DNA of 64,000 nucleotides from Toxonevra muliebris (taxonomy: Eukaryota > Arthropoda > Insecta > Diptera > Pallopteridae), in contig OY829329.1 in NCBI GenBank assembly GCA_963691655.1, forward strand, positions 64,970,852-65,034,851, written 5' to 3'. Position numbers and translations under genes: made by a program. Of the stretch, positions 24,283 to 36,477 are shown piece by piece (position 1 is the stretch's first letter; each line of letters starts with the position of its first letter). A model generated the notes under the pieces. That model saw nothing but the letters and a program-made list of their open reading frames with translations, had not been told where the DNA came from and searched no databases.

Positions 24283-24500
24283 TGGTCGCCGTGGTGTAAG
24301 TGGCATGTTTTGGGCCTGGGTTCGGTACTCAACATAGGTACCATCTCTTGGCTGGGAATGGCAAAGCTGCACAAGTAAAAATAGCCCAAAAAGCTTTACA
24401 CTTCACTGCTGATATTTGATATAAAATTATAGACCCCGTACAATATAAATGGATGCGAAAAACTTGGCTGAGGACCTCACAGACTGCTGTGTCATGATAT
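24283..24500 (+). mobile_element. diverged SINE, family a
   Basis: The head is decayed (box B region GGGTTCGGTACTC near 24317). The core follows with ACCATCTCTTGGCTGGGAAT, a GGCAAAGCTGC block and, further on, a TATAGACCCC equivalent of the TGTAGGTCCC block, in the same order as the 22.2-22.5 kb copy, here on the plus strand. No target duplication was found. Confidence 0.55.
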
Positions 24501-25077
24501 GATGGTATAAGGAATATTACAAGTTCTCTCAAATTATAATTCGTAACTGTTACGAAGGATTTTTGATAGGTTAGAACTTGCAATCAAAGTCATTCCTAAG
24601 GGACATAAAAGACTGGTAACCCAGAGTAATTTTAGTGACCTCAGGGGTGACTTCAAAGCAGTCATGATTTCGGAGTCACAAGATTTAGAGTCTCATGACT
24701 TCAAAAAAAGATTGCATTCTCTTGACTCTAACAAAGAATTTTCTAAATGAATAACCAACCGGCGGATCTAAAAAAGACTTCCAACTGCATTTTTTTATTC
24801 TGGAGTCAAATATGTTATTCAGTAACTGCAATCATGAATTGTCGGTTATTAACTGTGACTTCAAGGTATTGCAATTAAATTGATTGCAATCTTTTACAGC
24901 TCTGGTATAAATACATTTTCGTGCTGTAAATAAACGCGTACGACTATCCGATTCGAGACCTAACTAAAAACTTCACCTCCGCGAATAACGAAAATTTTCC
25001 TATGGTGCCCATCTTAGGGCCTTGTCCACCTTGGGCCCTCCCCCCTACTTATTAAGAAGTTATGCTTTTTAATTATA
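24501..25077. other. unassigned
   Basis: Several imperfect repeats of a GAGTCA/TTGACTC word between 24650 and 24800; otherwise nothing recognised. Confidence 0.3.
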
Positions 25078-25192
25078 TGTTAGGTTATGTTGGATTGGTG
25101 TGGCAGTTCAGAAGAACACTTAGGCCAGATAAAACTGGTTCCAAACGGCGGTTTGGCAATTTGTTATCCCTTGGTTGGTTTTGCCATTGTGC
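25078..25192 (-). mobile_element. SINE 3' fragment, family b
   Basis: Minus-strand reading AATGGCAAAACCAACC..., AAATTGCCAAACCGCCGTTTGG and an ending CCAACATAACCTAACAT match the core and tail of the complete family b copy at 28709-29020. The tRNA-like head is missing. Confidence 0.6.
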
Positions 25193-25228
25193 GCTTTCTT
25201 TATATTGAGGTCTTATGTTACCAAAATC

Positions 25229-25600
25229 TATAATTTGTAACGGCCTTTTGCTATTTTCTCAGAAAAGAATCTGACAGTCATGATTTCAACTAGTTTCTGG
25301 TTATAAAATTTTCACCAAGTAGAACTCGAATTTTTGTTCTGGCAATAGCCTTTGGTTTAAGCAAGTTTTTGAAAAAGTATTTTTTTCACACAAACCAAAA
25401 AATTTCTCTAATTTTTATTGAGGAAAAAAAAAAAAACAGTTTTATTTATACATATGCCAGAAAAATCTGTAATTTGTTCCATGTCTCGCATTTTTTCAGA
25501 GCGGCGTGAAATCTGACAATCATAATTCAAATTCCAATTCGAAACTTCTAACCAAGTAGAACTCAAAATTTTGTCCAGAGGATAGTTTTTGAATGAAAAA
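25229..25600. repeat. degenerate tandem duplication, period about 242 bp
   Basis: TAATTTGT...TTTTCAGA...TCTGACAGTCAT...CCAAGTAGAACTCGAA at 25229-25335 is followed by a related series at about 25470-25575 (CTGACAATCAT at 25513; CCAAGTAGAACTCAAAA). Spacing between matching points is about 242 bases. Origin unknown. Confidence 0.5.
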
Positions 25601-28600
25601 TTTACTGGGATATATCCTACGAAGGGAGTGGGGGTGGAGGGTGGAAGAGAGAGGTTTATTTCTATAAATCTTATCGTTAAAAAATATCATACATTTTGAT
25701 CGTTGGTCAAACATTCGGGTTAGATTTTTTTCTCTTTTGCTTTTAGCTGTACAATCGTAAATCCTTTTTCCCCACGAACCTCTAAAAAATTTCAAATATT
25801 AGCTCGGAACTTATTATGATTTGGTTTGGAAATTGGTTGTCGACAGGGCTCAAATTCTTCAATCAGTCTACATGTAACATTTTTTCTTTCTTAAAACAAA
25901 AAAAGCTTAAAAATTTATATATATATTTTATCAGTGTACTAAAAATAGATGCAGGAGAAAACGCGCAGCGCCGCACGTTTGTACAACAACTTAATTTTTT
26001 TTTTATTATTTTTAACATTTACCCTCAATAAATAAAACATTTTTGACATTTTTATTAAGAATTTGCAACAACGCCAACTGTGTAGATATATATGTGTATG
26101 AGTGTTAGCGTAAAAAAAAGGATTCCACAAATTCTAAGGATATAGATATTCCTACTGTCAAACTTTAATTAAATTGTTATTTCTTGCCAAAAGTCAACAA
26201 TGTGTTTTCTTCTTTTTTTTTTTTTTTTGTATTTATATTTGTATTTTTACCCATTTCCATTTTAGTGGATAAAAAAAAAAATAAAGAAAAAACTTTTCAA
26301 AATCCACTTAAAACTTCCCTGACTTCTCACCGCACGCTTTCCAGCACTTCTACTTTTGCTCCTCACAAATTGAAATGTGGTGACATTTGATATACCCCCC
26401 TCTAGCCATCACGGCCATGCCAATGAGAGATGAGGAAACAACAATTCTAAATTTATTCATACCATCACAGCAAACAAACGCATGCTGCTGGCGCTGCCAT
26501 CGCTATCGCCGCCGCTGCCTCATTCCATAGTCTATAATATAATCATTGAATAGATATATAGAATAATACAAAATACAATACGTTATTACTCCCTGCTAGA
26601 AAACGCCTAGCACGCTACTGTTTCATTGCTATTTCGGGTTATATTCATTCAATCAAAAGCAGCAGGCAAGCAGACATTCAGGCCCTTTGCGCAGGCAACA
26701 TTTATGTATGTAGCTGCTAGTTGCCAAGAGCCCAACGGCAGCAGCTTTGAATAGCTTTCTATTTGTTAGTGTGCGATGAGTATAAAGAAAATGCGTAATC
26801 ATGTAACCAACCGACCAATCGACCAAGCAAGCACTTCCACTTCTTTGCCTTCATCTTCATCTTCATCGTTGATGTGCGGCACTTGATCCCTTCGTTTTAA
26901 ACGCTCGCACACTATTTTCAAGCATGCACATATGTATGTATGTATGTATAGCTCCAAAGTGGTCACATGCAAAGCATTTCAAAAGCAATTCACTTGATTT
27001 CTTAATTTACTTTCATAAAAACAAAAAAAACACACGAAAATATTTTCAAACAAACAGACGCGCATACATTTTTCATTATTTTTCTATCTATTTATCGTTT
27101 GGTTTGCTATGCTTTATAAATACATTTCTTAGTGTTAGTTTGTTTGTTTGTTAGTGTGTGGTGTGTGTGTGTGTGTACGTTTGTGCGCATATCTTGCGAC
27201 GCTTTTCTATAAATATCGCTCACTTTGCTGTGGGTTAAATTTCGATTGTCGCTGCGTTCTCGCTGTCGTTATGTGCCTCTAATTACGTTTTACGTGCGAG
27301 AGGCTAATGCACTCAGCTATTGCAGCTTTCCAAAGTTACCAATGCAACGACGGCGCCGATTCCAATGACAACGTTGATTTGGCAATGAAGTCCAAGTGAG
27401 TTGCATCATTACACTCCCTCAGATTATTAGAGAAAGTATATGGCGTCGCTTCACAATTGTTCGCCAACGTACACAAAATTTCTTCCAAAATGGGCAGTGC
27501 TATAGAGTTCTCTTTGAAACCTATTCATTTTGTTAATTCCTTGTGCTCCCTGTGCAGCATAGGGATTCAACAAAATGGACAACAAGTTTCCATCGGTTTC
27601 GGGTTTCCGCTATGATTTTGATTTCGTTGAATGACTTTCCAGTAACTTTAATTTATTTCTCAATTGTGCGCCATAGTCCAGGCAGCTTTTGGGTCTTCCC
27701 TGTTCTCTGTGGATTCCACTCGCTTTCTTGTCGGCAGATCTCAGTCTTTGGCTTGCACTTCCATTTTTAAAAGCTTCAAAATCTAGAAAACCAAATTTTT
27801 CCTTCCAAGCAAAGAAGGTAGAAACCACCATTCACTTTCTATAAGTTCATAAAGATTCCCTAAGAAAGGGAAATTTAATATTATCGTCCTATTAAAAATT
27901 TTTGTTTCATGGCCAACAATCAATGTATTAACTGAAAATTTAATCCCTTGGGGTAATTGATTTCTAGGGGCTAGGAACTCTAGACCCAGAGAAGCAAAGG
28001 CGGTTGAGTACTGTTCTCTTAAAACTATTTATAGCAACCTGCACGAAGTCCTCCCATTTTTACTAAATATAGAGGTTCTGTAGAAAACTCGGAAAAAAAT
28101 CCATTCAAATTCTTTAACCTCATCTCCAATGCTTGACGTCACGTTTTTTAGAACAGACAGACGAAAACTTAAGGCTTGTCCAAAGGTCACACTGTAGATA
28201 ATGCATGTGTACGACACACAACACAGCACGTAAAGGCTCCTTTGTGCCTTAAGAGTGCGGTTTGACCGAAGAAGAAAAAGAATAAACGACTCATAACAGA
28301 ACACCTAATTGCGTTCTAAACGACAGACCGCCGCTAGTAGCAGTGGAAGAATAGCAACTTCCAAGAACCTCAAGATTCGTCCTGTCTCAATTAAGGCCAG
28401 GCTAGAGCCGATTCTTCAACTACTACATCACGAAGATCTGCGATGAGGCCGTAGATATATGCAGAGCCCACACTGTACCGCTCACATTTTCAATTACCCA
28501 CAGAAAACCACGAACCTGGCGACAACTTTATTATGTACTAATCCCATCGAAGTGGCTAACTACCTGGACCTTGACGCAACAGACACCGACAGCTAACATT

Positions 28601-28695
28601 ATGTATTGATACGTGTGACAAAAACATAGATTTAAGTCGCTACAACAACAACAATAACAACGAAGAGACTCCTAAGTACCAAAAGATCAGAGAGT
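25601..28695. other. non-coding, mostly host-like
   Basis: 26390-27440 resembles ordinary fly intergenic DNA with (GT)n at 27155-27176 and TATG words at 26930-26948. 27540-28660 is less AT-rich and may hold a decayed mobile element, but no motif was readable in any frame. Confidence 0.35.
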
Positions 28696-28708
28696 TGGGT
28701 ACTTAATA

Positions 28709-29020
28709 GACGACCTCGATAGCCTAATGGATAGTGCACTAGACTTTCATCTGGGAAGTTCGGGTTCGATACCCATCTTCGTCTGGTGGTTAATTTTCAC
28801 TACTTTCTTATATTCACTATCAATATGAATTGTATGAGAATTATAAAATAGTGTACAAGTACAAACATTGGTTGGTAATGGCAAAACCACCAAGCCGATA
28901 AAAAATTGCCACACCGCCGTTCAGAATAGGCGTTAAACTATAGGTCCAACTATGTGGTATCACAATGGGCCGTTCAGGCCTGAGTGTGTCTCTCGACAGC
29001 CACTCCAACCTAACCTAACC
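28709..29020 (+). mobile_element. complete tRNA-derived SINE, family b, 312 bp
   Basis: A perfect 13-bp target duplication TGGGTACTTAATA flanks it (28696-28708 and 29021-29033). The head has box A TAGCCTAATGG (28720-28730) and box B GGTTCGATACC (28763-28773). The core (about 28871-28949) includes GGTTGGTAATGGCAAAACC, AAAAATTGCC, GCCGTTC and TAGGTCC. The element ends in a CCAACCTAACCTAACC tail rather than poly-A. It can serve as the reference copy for the family in this window. Confidence 0.9.
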
Positions 29021-29033
29021 TGGGTACTTAATA

Positions 29034-29539
29034 ATAGCTCGGCTAAAAAAGGAAACCCAAGCAACGCCGAAAACAACGGCGAAGTTAGAACCTACTTTTA
29101 AATAAATATTAGGTAGCATTAAGGCTGGAGATTCACCTTCTTACTTCGTATAAATATGTGATAATTTTAACTTGAAAAAAATTATAGAGCCTCAAGGCTT
29201 AAGATTTTAGAATTAACTATCAAGGTGGTTTACATTTGCATGCTTTGAACTTTAGTTCAAAATATCAGAATAGCGCTTAAAATTTCTTTGCTCACTAAAA
29301 GTCACTTAGCTAATCCGTGCCAAATTTTTTTACAAGCCAAGAATGGTTTATGCCCCGGAACTAAGGAACAAATATATCAGTAACCACTGATTCAATTTTC
29401 AAAAAGTTTCTGTTTTGTTAACATAAATAAAATTAATAAAAAAATTTAACTTTCTCTGGAACACGTTCCATTTGAGACTTAATTGAAGTTTCTGAAATTT
29501 TTTGCCTTGCAGCACACTACTTGCATCGGAAATCTGTAA
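29034..29539. other. unassigned AT-rich spacer
   Basis: Nothing recognisable. Confidence 0.4.
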
Positions 29540-30183
29540 CGTCCTTAGATGTCTTTTAATTTTTGTTTTTTATTAGAACCCAATATCTCTGGATTGGCCA
29601 AAGTTCTGAGCAGTTATGTGGGTCGCTTCTCTAGGGACGAGAATTACTTTGTTCTTCTGGTACCACTCAAGGGCTGCTTTGCTATAGTGGCACGAAGTGA
29701 GATCAGGCACAAAAAAGAAAGAAAATTTTGGTTTAAGACTGATCGAAGTCTCTTATGCAAGCATTCTTTAAAATATATTTCGGTGTCAATAGTCCGTGTG
29801 ATCACGAAAATTTAGCTTCTTTCCCTCAGCTGCAAATTGCTTGCTAACGAGAAATTTTTTACGAAACTTAGCACTTCATTGGGTCCTACATTTTTCCAGA
29901 ATATTTCCTCTAACGTCGGCAGCATAAAACTCTTGGCCAAAAAGCTGAGAAATGTCGGAGAGAACGTTTGTTTCATCAAAAATTTTTTTTTAGTTCTTGA
30001 GTGCGTGTTTTTGTTTCGCAATTCTTTTCTGTATTGTGATCTAATACTTTCTGAACTTTATAGGTCTTCAAACCAGCTTCACCTTTCACTCTTCATACAA
30101 ATGATTCAGAGCATTCTGTTAACCGGGCAGGGTAGGATTTCTTTTGAGCATGGTCACCACTTTGTTACTCTTGTCGCAGTCAC

Positions 30184-30793
30184 AGTATACAGTATGCCAG
30201 ATAGCAGAAAGTAATCTGAAATATTCTCAGATCTTCTGAGATTTGACAATTATGACAAGTATTCGCTCAATAAATTTTGACAAATAATTTTGTTTATGAG
30301 AGAAAACTCTTTTAACCCATTTTCGTCAGCTGTACATAAATAAATAAATGAAATAAATGTTTTTATTTTTCTGAAATAAAAGCTCTCAAAATATTTTGTG
30401 GAGTATGGTTCTATAAAGTATTTAAATAAACAAAATACAACACTTTTAAAATGATCTTCTTCAAAAATATCTTCTTTCTTACTTGAACGGCATACATAAC
30501 AAAAAAAACTTGAAGTTTTGGGTTAAATCCTTGGTGCACATTATGCACATGGTTGTTACAAACGCCCTCGAAGATCTCGTTTATCAATGTCTAAAAATTT
30601 TTCTGGCTTTTAAAATTTTTCTATTTTATTTATATATTGTGCTAGTACCAATGGGTTAATACTTTTTTATATTTACTTCTGAAATTCAAATGTTTTGGGA
30701 GAAGTAAGAGAATAATTTTCAAATTTGGCAGACGTCAGTGAACAAAAAAGAGGGCGTCACTTCTATTTATTTCACTTTATTAATTTCACTATG
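30184..30793. mobile_element. unclassified 610-bp insertion within the DD37E relic
   Basis: It separates the two halves of the transposase relic and is flanked by a perfect 11-bp repeat GTCGCAGTCAC (30173-30183 and 30794-30804), which behaves as a target duplication. No TIR, tail or coding motif of its own was recognised. It contains a TTAA-bounded segment (30316-30655). Confidence 0.55.
30316..30655. mobile_element. possible piggyBac-like MITE, 340 bp
   Basis: TTAACCCATTTTCGTC at the left (TTAA 30312-30315) is mirrored at the right by CCAATGGGTTAA (TTAA 30656-30659). The inverted match is short (CCCATT plus scattered bases), so this is tentative. Confidence 0.35.
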
Positions 30794-30990
30794 GTCGCAG
30801 TCACCTCGAACTTTTTTTTCTGCCCCGTTCCTGCTTCCGATTGATGCTAACGTTTGTCTTAAACTTTCTTATTGCCTGAAATACAGTTTTTCTGCTCACT
30901 TTAACATCTTTTGTAATTCTTTTGAAAGTATATTGCGGACTATGTAAAAAACATTTCACAATTTGCCTACGTACTTTTTTCATGACTTAC

Positions 30991-31730
30991 GATTTTGCTG
31001 TATAGGCAATCAGTATTGCCAAGTGGCATAAATTATTATTAGAAAGGTTTTTCAGAGCTAGCCGGACCAAAATAATTTAAACTGAATTCCTATGAAAGCG
31101 TGTACAAATTTCTAATAACGCACTGCTTTATTCGATTTATATCGATCAAGGACCATTCAAGTCAATTATCTTTACGCTGGTTGAAAAAAGTCCTAACTTA
31201 ATTTTTTTTTATTAAATTTAGGTTTTGTCATATTTACCATATATTTTACTATTACAATTTATTAATGTGACAATAAGTTCTAAGACTAGTATTAATTGAA
31301 AAGAGCACTAGCTGCCAGGGCTATTAGCTCAGGCAAAAACTGCCATAAACTACCTTTTTTAGAATTTCTAGTTTATGCCAATTTTTTTCTGGTTCTTTCT
31401 AAAAACTTAAATCAGTAAATATTGAATTTATTTACTAAGAAAACTAAAAATCCTTAAGTTTTCGTTACATCTCGTTTATTTCAATTAAAATTTCAAGTTT
31501 CTTTCTTTTAGGCATTGTGCCATTAAAACTAAAACTATTTATACAATAGTAATAAAATTAATGAGCTTATGTCAAATCCCATTGAAACATTCAAATGATT
31601 CAATTATATTTTTAGAAAAGAGACTTTCAAATATTGTTTAGGTGAATGACATTTACGTTGTGGCATCGCTTGATGTTTCGTTGACGTTGTTTCCAAGTCA
31701 ATAATAGATAGTGTGCACTACCGATGTATA
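30991..31730. other. AT-rich spacer
   Basis: Nothing recognisable. Confidence 0.4.
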
Positions 31731-31732
31731 TA

Positions 31733-32211
31733 CAGTAATCCCCGCTTAATTGCACAAGCAAAAATGTTCACATTTTTGTTCAAATTGCGCTGAATTGAAC
31801 AGTTGTTTAATAAAAAAAAAATCTTTCTTTCTTTTATTGAAAACGCTTTGTGCTTCCTTTCGCTCATTTCTAAAATAAATAAATTTATATGTTATAGTTA
31901 CAATGTATTCGCAAATCTTGCATTTATTAAATTTACCAAAGTCGATACACTTGCCGGCACATTCCACAAAAAGCGTCAAAAACAGCTGTTTAAAGCGTTG
32001 CCAATTATGATTTCGTTGAACGTTTTTAAAGTGATGCAATTTTTTGGGAGACAATTAAGCACGTTTTTTTATATTGATTTCACTGAATGGCGCAAATTTT
32101 TCTATGGCCAAAAATTTTCTATAATCAGGAAATTCAATTAAGAGGGAATCAATTAATCGCAAATTATACCATACAATCCTTAAATGCGATGCAATTAAGC
32201 AAGGATTACTG
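31733..32211. mobile_element. pogo/Tigger-like MITE, 479 bp
   Basis: TA duplications lie at 31731-31732 and 32212-32213. The left end CAGTAATCCCCGCTTAATTG is matched on the minus strand by CAGTAATCCTTGCTTAATTG, 18 of 20 positions. CAGT...CGCTTAATTGC resembles pogo/Tigger termini as I know them. Open frames inside do not show a transposase or CENP-B-type DNA-binding motif, so the element looks non-autonomous. Confidence 0.75.
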
Positions 32212-32213
32212 TA

Positions 32214-33214
32214 GTTGAAATTCGAATAGATAAAAATAAATAATCTAATGCGCCACAAATGCGCTACAATTAAAATAGGTACTAATTTTCAAAAATTTTC
32301 AATATTCAGAATGTTAAATTTTGATATGGAGTTTTTAAATTTCAGAATTGAACAGATCTAAGAAAGATTGTACTTAAAATATTTTCGAAAAGTCCAACAA
32401 TCATGTTTGAGGTATTCAAGAAAGGTTAAGGTTAATTATAATAAGCCCTAAGCTTTTAACAGATTATAGCTAGAACTTAAAACCAAAATAGGAAATTGTC
32501 ATTGAATTTCGAAGAAGTTTTTCATTAACAATTTAATAATTGATTCCAGCTCCTGAACCACAATCCACTTTTGAACCATCTTTGTAATAACGAAGGGGCT
32601 GAAGTTAGGACTTTAATCATTCTAACTGAACCTGGATATTGAAACTTCTACTAAAATACAGATTCTTAATCATATGGTATATCCTGAAACAGAACATATT
32701 CAAGTATTAAGAACTTCTCTAAAAATGCTCTAATGGCCAATGTCGTCTTCTTAGCAAATTGGACGAAACTTACAACCTGAGGGAGAAATTCAAGTCCCAA
32801 GGGTTGAGCAATTTTTGTGGTACCGAAACAAGCAAGACTTTGAACCTTATTAAGTTTGATGATAACCGAGTCATACAGGACTTTCGACCATCATAAAAAA
32901 ACAGAGTATGCTGTATTTAGCCCAACAATCGTAGAGCCAGAAAAACTTCTTGGGACTAAGGCCTAAGACCAAAGGGTTAAGGTTAATTATAATTAGCCAA
33001 AAATTAAAAACCAAAATATTAAATAGTCATTGGGTCTTACAGACCCAGAAACCTTAGTAATTTTCGTGAGTACATTTTTTAGTAAATATGCAAATTATTT
33101 CTACGGGTTATCGAATAACCGTGTCTTAAATAAAAAGCCAACTGGGGCCAATTGAGTTAAGAGAGCAAGAGCAGAACAGAGCTAAGAGTAGACGTAACTT
33201 TTTCTCTTTTTCTC
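32214..33214. other. spacer with a 550-bp-apart direct repeat
   Basis: GGTTAAGGTTAATTATAAT followed by AAAACCAAAATA and TAGTCATTG-type sequence occurs at about 32424-32505 and again at 32976-33035, the second copy with an internal deletion. No gene recognised. Confidence 0.45.
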
Positions 33215-33218
33215 TTAA

Positions 33219-34555
33219 GCCTTTAGAGGGCCAGCAATTTTCAATAGAAATTTTAAATTTTTTTATATGAAAATATTTATTAATTGGGTAAATGCAAACG
33301 TCAATATATATAGTAGCGAATATAGTGGCCACCATGGCCGGATACAGTAAAATAAATGACTTTCTGAAAAAATGTTCTAATGTTTGGGGTCGCTGAATCC
33401 GAATCTGTGAAATCAAAACTCAAAATGGCGTATCCAATATGGCGGACGAATTTTTGGAAAATTTTTTTAATTCGTTTGAAAAGGTTTGGATCTGGATTTC
33501 GAGATTGATAACAATTCGTTTCGCTAACTAGCAATTGCAGCAACGGCATGTTAAAAAAAAAAAAACATTCAAAGAAATCAACCGGTTCATTTTATCAATC
33601 TTGAATGTGCCAATAAACTTTTTGATAGATTTGTGAAAACTACTATCACGAAATATGTCTGTAGAAGACCAACTATCAGGTTCTTCGTAATCCAAATATG
33701 TTATCTCGAAATTGGCTGAATCCGTTTCTTCTGGTTCAGACTTGTCACTACTCCTAATTCCCCGCTGCCCCATTGCGCGACTTGACATCGGAATAAATAC
33801 CAGGGAATTCAATTCGTTTGGATATGAATTTCAAAACGGTTGAACAACCAAGAATAAAAGCGTTGAACGAGTGTAAACATGGATGTGAATATTCAAACGG
33901 TTGAACAGGCTAAGAATAAAAAAGTTGAATGACTATAAACGTGGATAGTATATATAGATGTTTACAATTATTTAACTTCTGGACAAATGTAATCATGACT
34001 AGTATATACAGGTATTTACATTTGTAACCTAATAACAAGTTTGAAACGGACTAGATCAATTTTCAAAAAATTCATTCGCTATTTTGAAATTCTGTTTACA
34101 AATTTGGATTGAGCGACCTTAAAAACTCCCGAGTAACGTATCAAACGAATTGGAATAATTTTGCAAAAATTCGTCCGCCGTATTGAATCCGCCATCTTAA
34201 ATTTTGAGATTCTGTTTACAGATTTGGATTGAGGGACCCCTAAAACCACAGAGTAACAAGTTTCAAATGAATTCGAATAATTTTGCAAATATTTGTCAGC
34301 CATTTTGAATTTTGAGATGCTGTTTACAGATTTGGATTGAGGGACCCCGAAAACCCCCAAATAACAAGTTTCAGACGAATTAGAATAATTTTACAATAAT
34401 TTGTCCGCCATATTGGATCCGCCATCTTGAATTTTGAAGTCCTGTTTACAGATTTGGACTCAGCGACCCAAAAACCCACGGGTATAAATTTTCACGATTT
34501 TTTTATAAACTCTTTATTGTTGGCTGCTATAGTGGCCACCCCGGTCCTCTAAAGG
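33219..34555. mobile_element. piggyBac-like non-autonomous element, 1337 bp
   Basis: TTAA lies at both flanks (33215-33218 and 34556-34559). The left end GCCTTTAGAGGGCC and the right end, read on the minus strand, CCTTTAGAGGACCGG share the TIR core CCTTTAGAGG. TTAA targeting is the hallmark of piggyBac. The interior has no transposase; it consists of about 120-bp units rich in GTCCGCCAT/ATGGCGGAC, direct on the right half and inverted on the left half. Confidence 0.75.
33350..34500. repeat. about 120-bp tandem units in opposed orientation
   Basis: The landmark CTGTTTACA recurs at 34092, 34212, 34320 and 34442 (spacings 120, 108, 122). Each is followed by GATTTGGA(T/C)T.AG.GACC, then TAACAAGTTTCA, GAATAATTTTGCA and GTCCGCCAT. 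At 33380-33500 the same unit is seen reversed (TGGGGTCGCTGAATCCGAAT, then ATGGCGGACGAATTTTTG). Confidence 0.75.
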
Positions 34556-34559
34556 TTAA

Positions 34560-36477
34560 CGTAACATTCACCCAGGTGGTGGTTGAATAGTCAAGAATTT
34601 AATTTCAAAAAAAATTATATATTAGGAATTGAACCAATTCTACTTTTACAGAAACCGCCTTCAAGGAAAACACAAAGCTTAATCTTTTTAAAAAATAAGT
34701 TTTTTATTTCGATTTAACTGACAAAACAACGCATTGCAACATCAGCTGATTTACTTTTAGGATCTTTTCCACATAATGGAGCAAAAATTTCCATATCTCA
34801 AAGATTCGAAATTTTTGGCAAATGCTAATCATTTCTCTGTATATTTTTGAATGAATCTGAAAGCAAGTTTCGCTGTCATTTAAGATAGAAAAGTTGTGGT
34901 AAATGTGGCAGGAATTGTTACCAGTAGCATGTCGGGTAACCATTTAACCTAGAGATTTCTAGGATATGCTTTAAATTCAATATTTTAATTAACATTTCTT
35001 TCTGTTTGGTATATATAACTCTACAAATCGTTCATGTTTCATAAAATTTAAATGATGCAAATACAAGTACGTTTAAAACATTTTAAAGATATATGCGCAG
35101 TAGCATCTAATTGTGTAAGTTGGCAGGTTTTTAATGCACTTTGTGCTTGTGCTATACAAATATACGAATATATAACAAACTAAAAGCAAAAATTGCAATA
35201 AAGTCAAGAAGAAGGAAAAACGCATCGTTAGGTATTACACACAGCGAGTTGTTTGCGTATATATGTACAAAATGCATGTGCATGTGTGTTTATGTGTGCA
35301 TGTGAGCGCTCATGTTTAATTCAACTTGTACACAATGAAAAAAAAAAAAAAACGTCAGCGAACAAACACACATTCATATAAACTCGTATATCAAAAACAC
35401 ACACATACATACCTAAATATATAAACGAGTATGTACTAAGGCTTTTTTAATGTTATAATTTTAAAGTTCTCGACAACAGCAGCAACAACAAAAATTACAA
35501 CACAACAATTGGTTAACCGGAAAAAAACTGAAAAGTTCTTACGTTTCTTTCGTAACGCGCATAGAGCTATCAACTCGCTTGTTTGCCGTGCTCGCCTGCA
35601 AATTGCATATAGCTGACAAAACGCAGTTGAAACACACTCCACTCTACTCTACTCTACTCCACATTTCTCAACTTCATATTTTTATACTTTTTACGCTATT
35701 CAACTCTACGAGAAGTTTGAGTCTGCTTTAAATTGTATGCATGTGTATCATGTAAAGCTGAGATAGTGTTCTGCTGGGCTAGTTACGACAGCTACATAGA
35801 GTCAGCCAGCCTGAGCCAAAGCCAGAGCTACAGCCACAGCCAGTCAGCATTGGCCACGGCCACTAAAAGCTTTTTGATTATGAAAAATGTTCGAAACATA
35901 TGCTCCAAATGACTCCTGGTATTTGATGTTAGTGGTGGTGGTGATGATGATGATGTTGTTGTAGATGGTGTTGGTGATGGTGTTGCTAGTGGCTCTATGG
36001 CTATAATGGCGTTTTCTACTATTATGTATGTATATATATAAAATTCACTGTTCAAGTACAAGTACACACCCGTACACATCGTAACCGTATGTACATAAAT
36101 ATTTGCGCACTTTTGTCCTTGATGGGGCTATTGTTTTAGTTATATTATTGTTCTACTGCTGCTGCTGCTGCTGATGTTCGTTGCTGTTGTTGGTTATTTT
36201 GGTTGAATAAGCAGCAGAAGTCAAGTTAAGGAAAAAAAAAAAAGAAAGCAAGCAACCATTATACCTACTTCAACAAAAAACACATTGCACTGAAAAGATT
36301 GTATAAAAAGTATTCCTTTTTTTTGCCCTATATTATGTAAATTATACCGTAAACTATAAAACTGTGAGTTAATTTTCTAAATGCTTACTAAATTATAGAC
36401 GTACAGGTATTTTAGTGTATTTAAGTAAGTATCTGCTCATTAAAGTTAAATTCATTTAAGTAAACGAAGTAGCGACA
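34560..36477. other. non-coding, host-like with microsatellites
   Basis: No gene recognised. TG/CA words 35260-35420, TCTAC repeats 35641-35660, GGT/GAT trinucleotides 35931-35990, CTG repeats 36157-36172. Confidence 0.45.

Larger units (their letters stand above)
29540..30990 (-). pseudogene. decayed DD37E transposase relic, split by an insertion
   Basis: On the minus strand the N-terminal helix-turn-helix is readable at 30801-30983 (ITKDVKVSRKTVFQAIRKFK, then a GRKK-type linker). After a 610-bp interruption, the catalytic part follows from about 30173 downwards: GLKTYKVQKV, QLFGQEFYAADVRGN, VPDLTSCHYSKAALEWYQ and VILVPREA. The order matches the lineage 1 copy at 17 kb, including the D.(A/T)SCHY motif. 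Many stops and frameshifts; the Glu motif is eroded. No TIRs were found. Confidence 0.7.

Noticed and set aside
28709..28790. Genuine tRNA gene
   Set aside because: Boxes A and B are present, but the sequence continues into a SINE body with target-site duplications, and the acceptor stem does not pair well.
34079..34360. Repeat protein with GVPQSKSVNRISKFKMAD units
   Set aside because: Produced by the about 120-bp DNA repeats inside the piggyBac-like element; unit lengths 120/108/122 do not preserve frame consistently.
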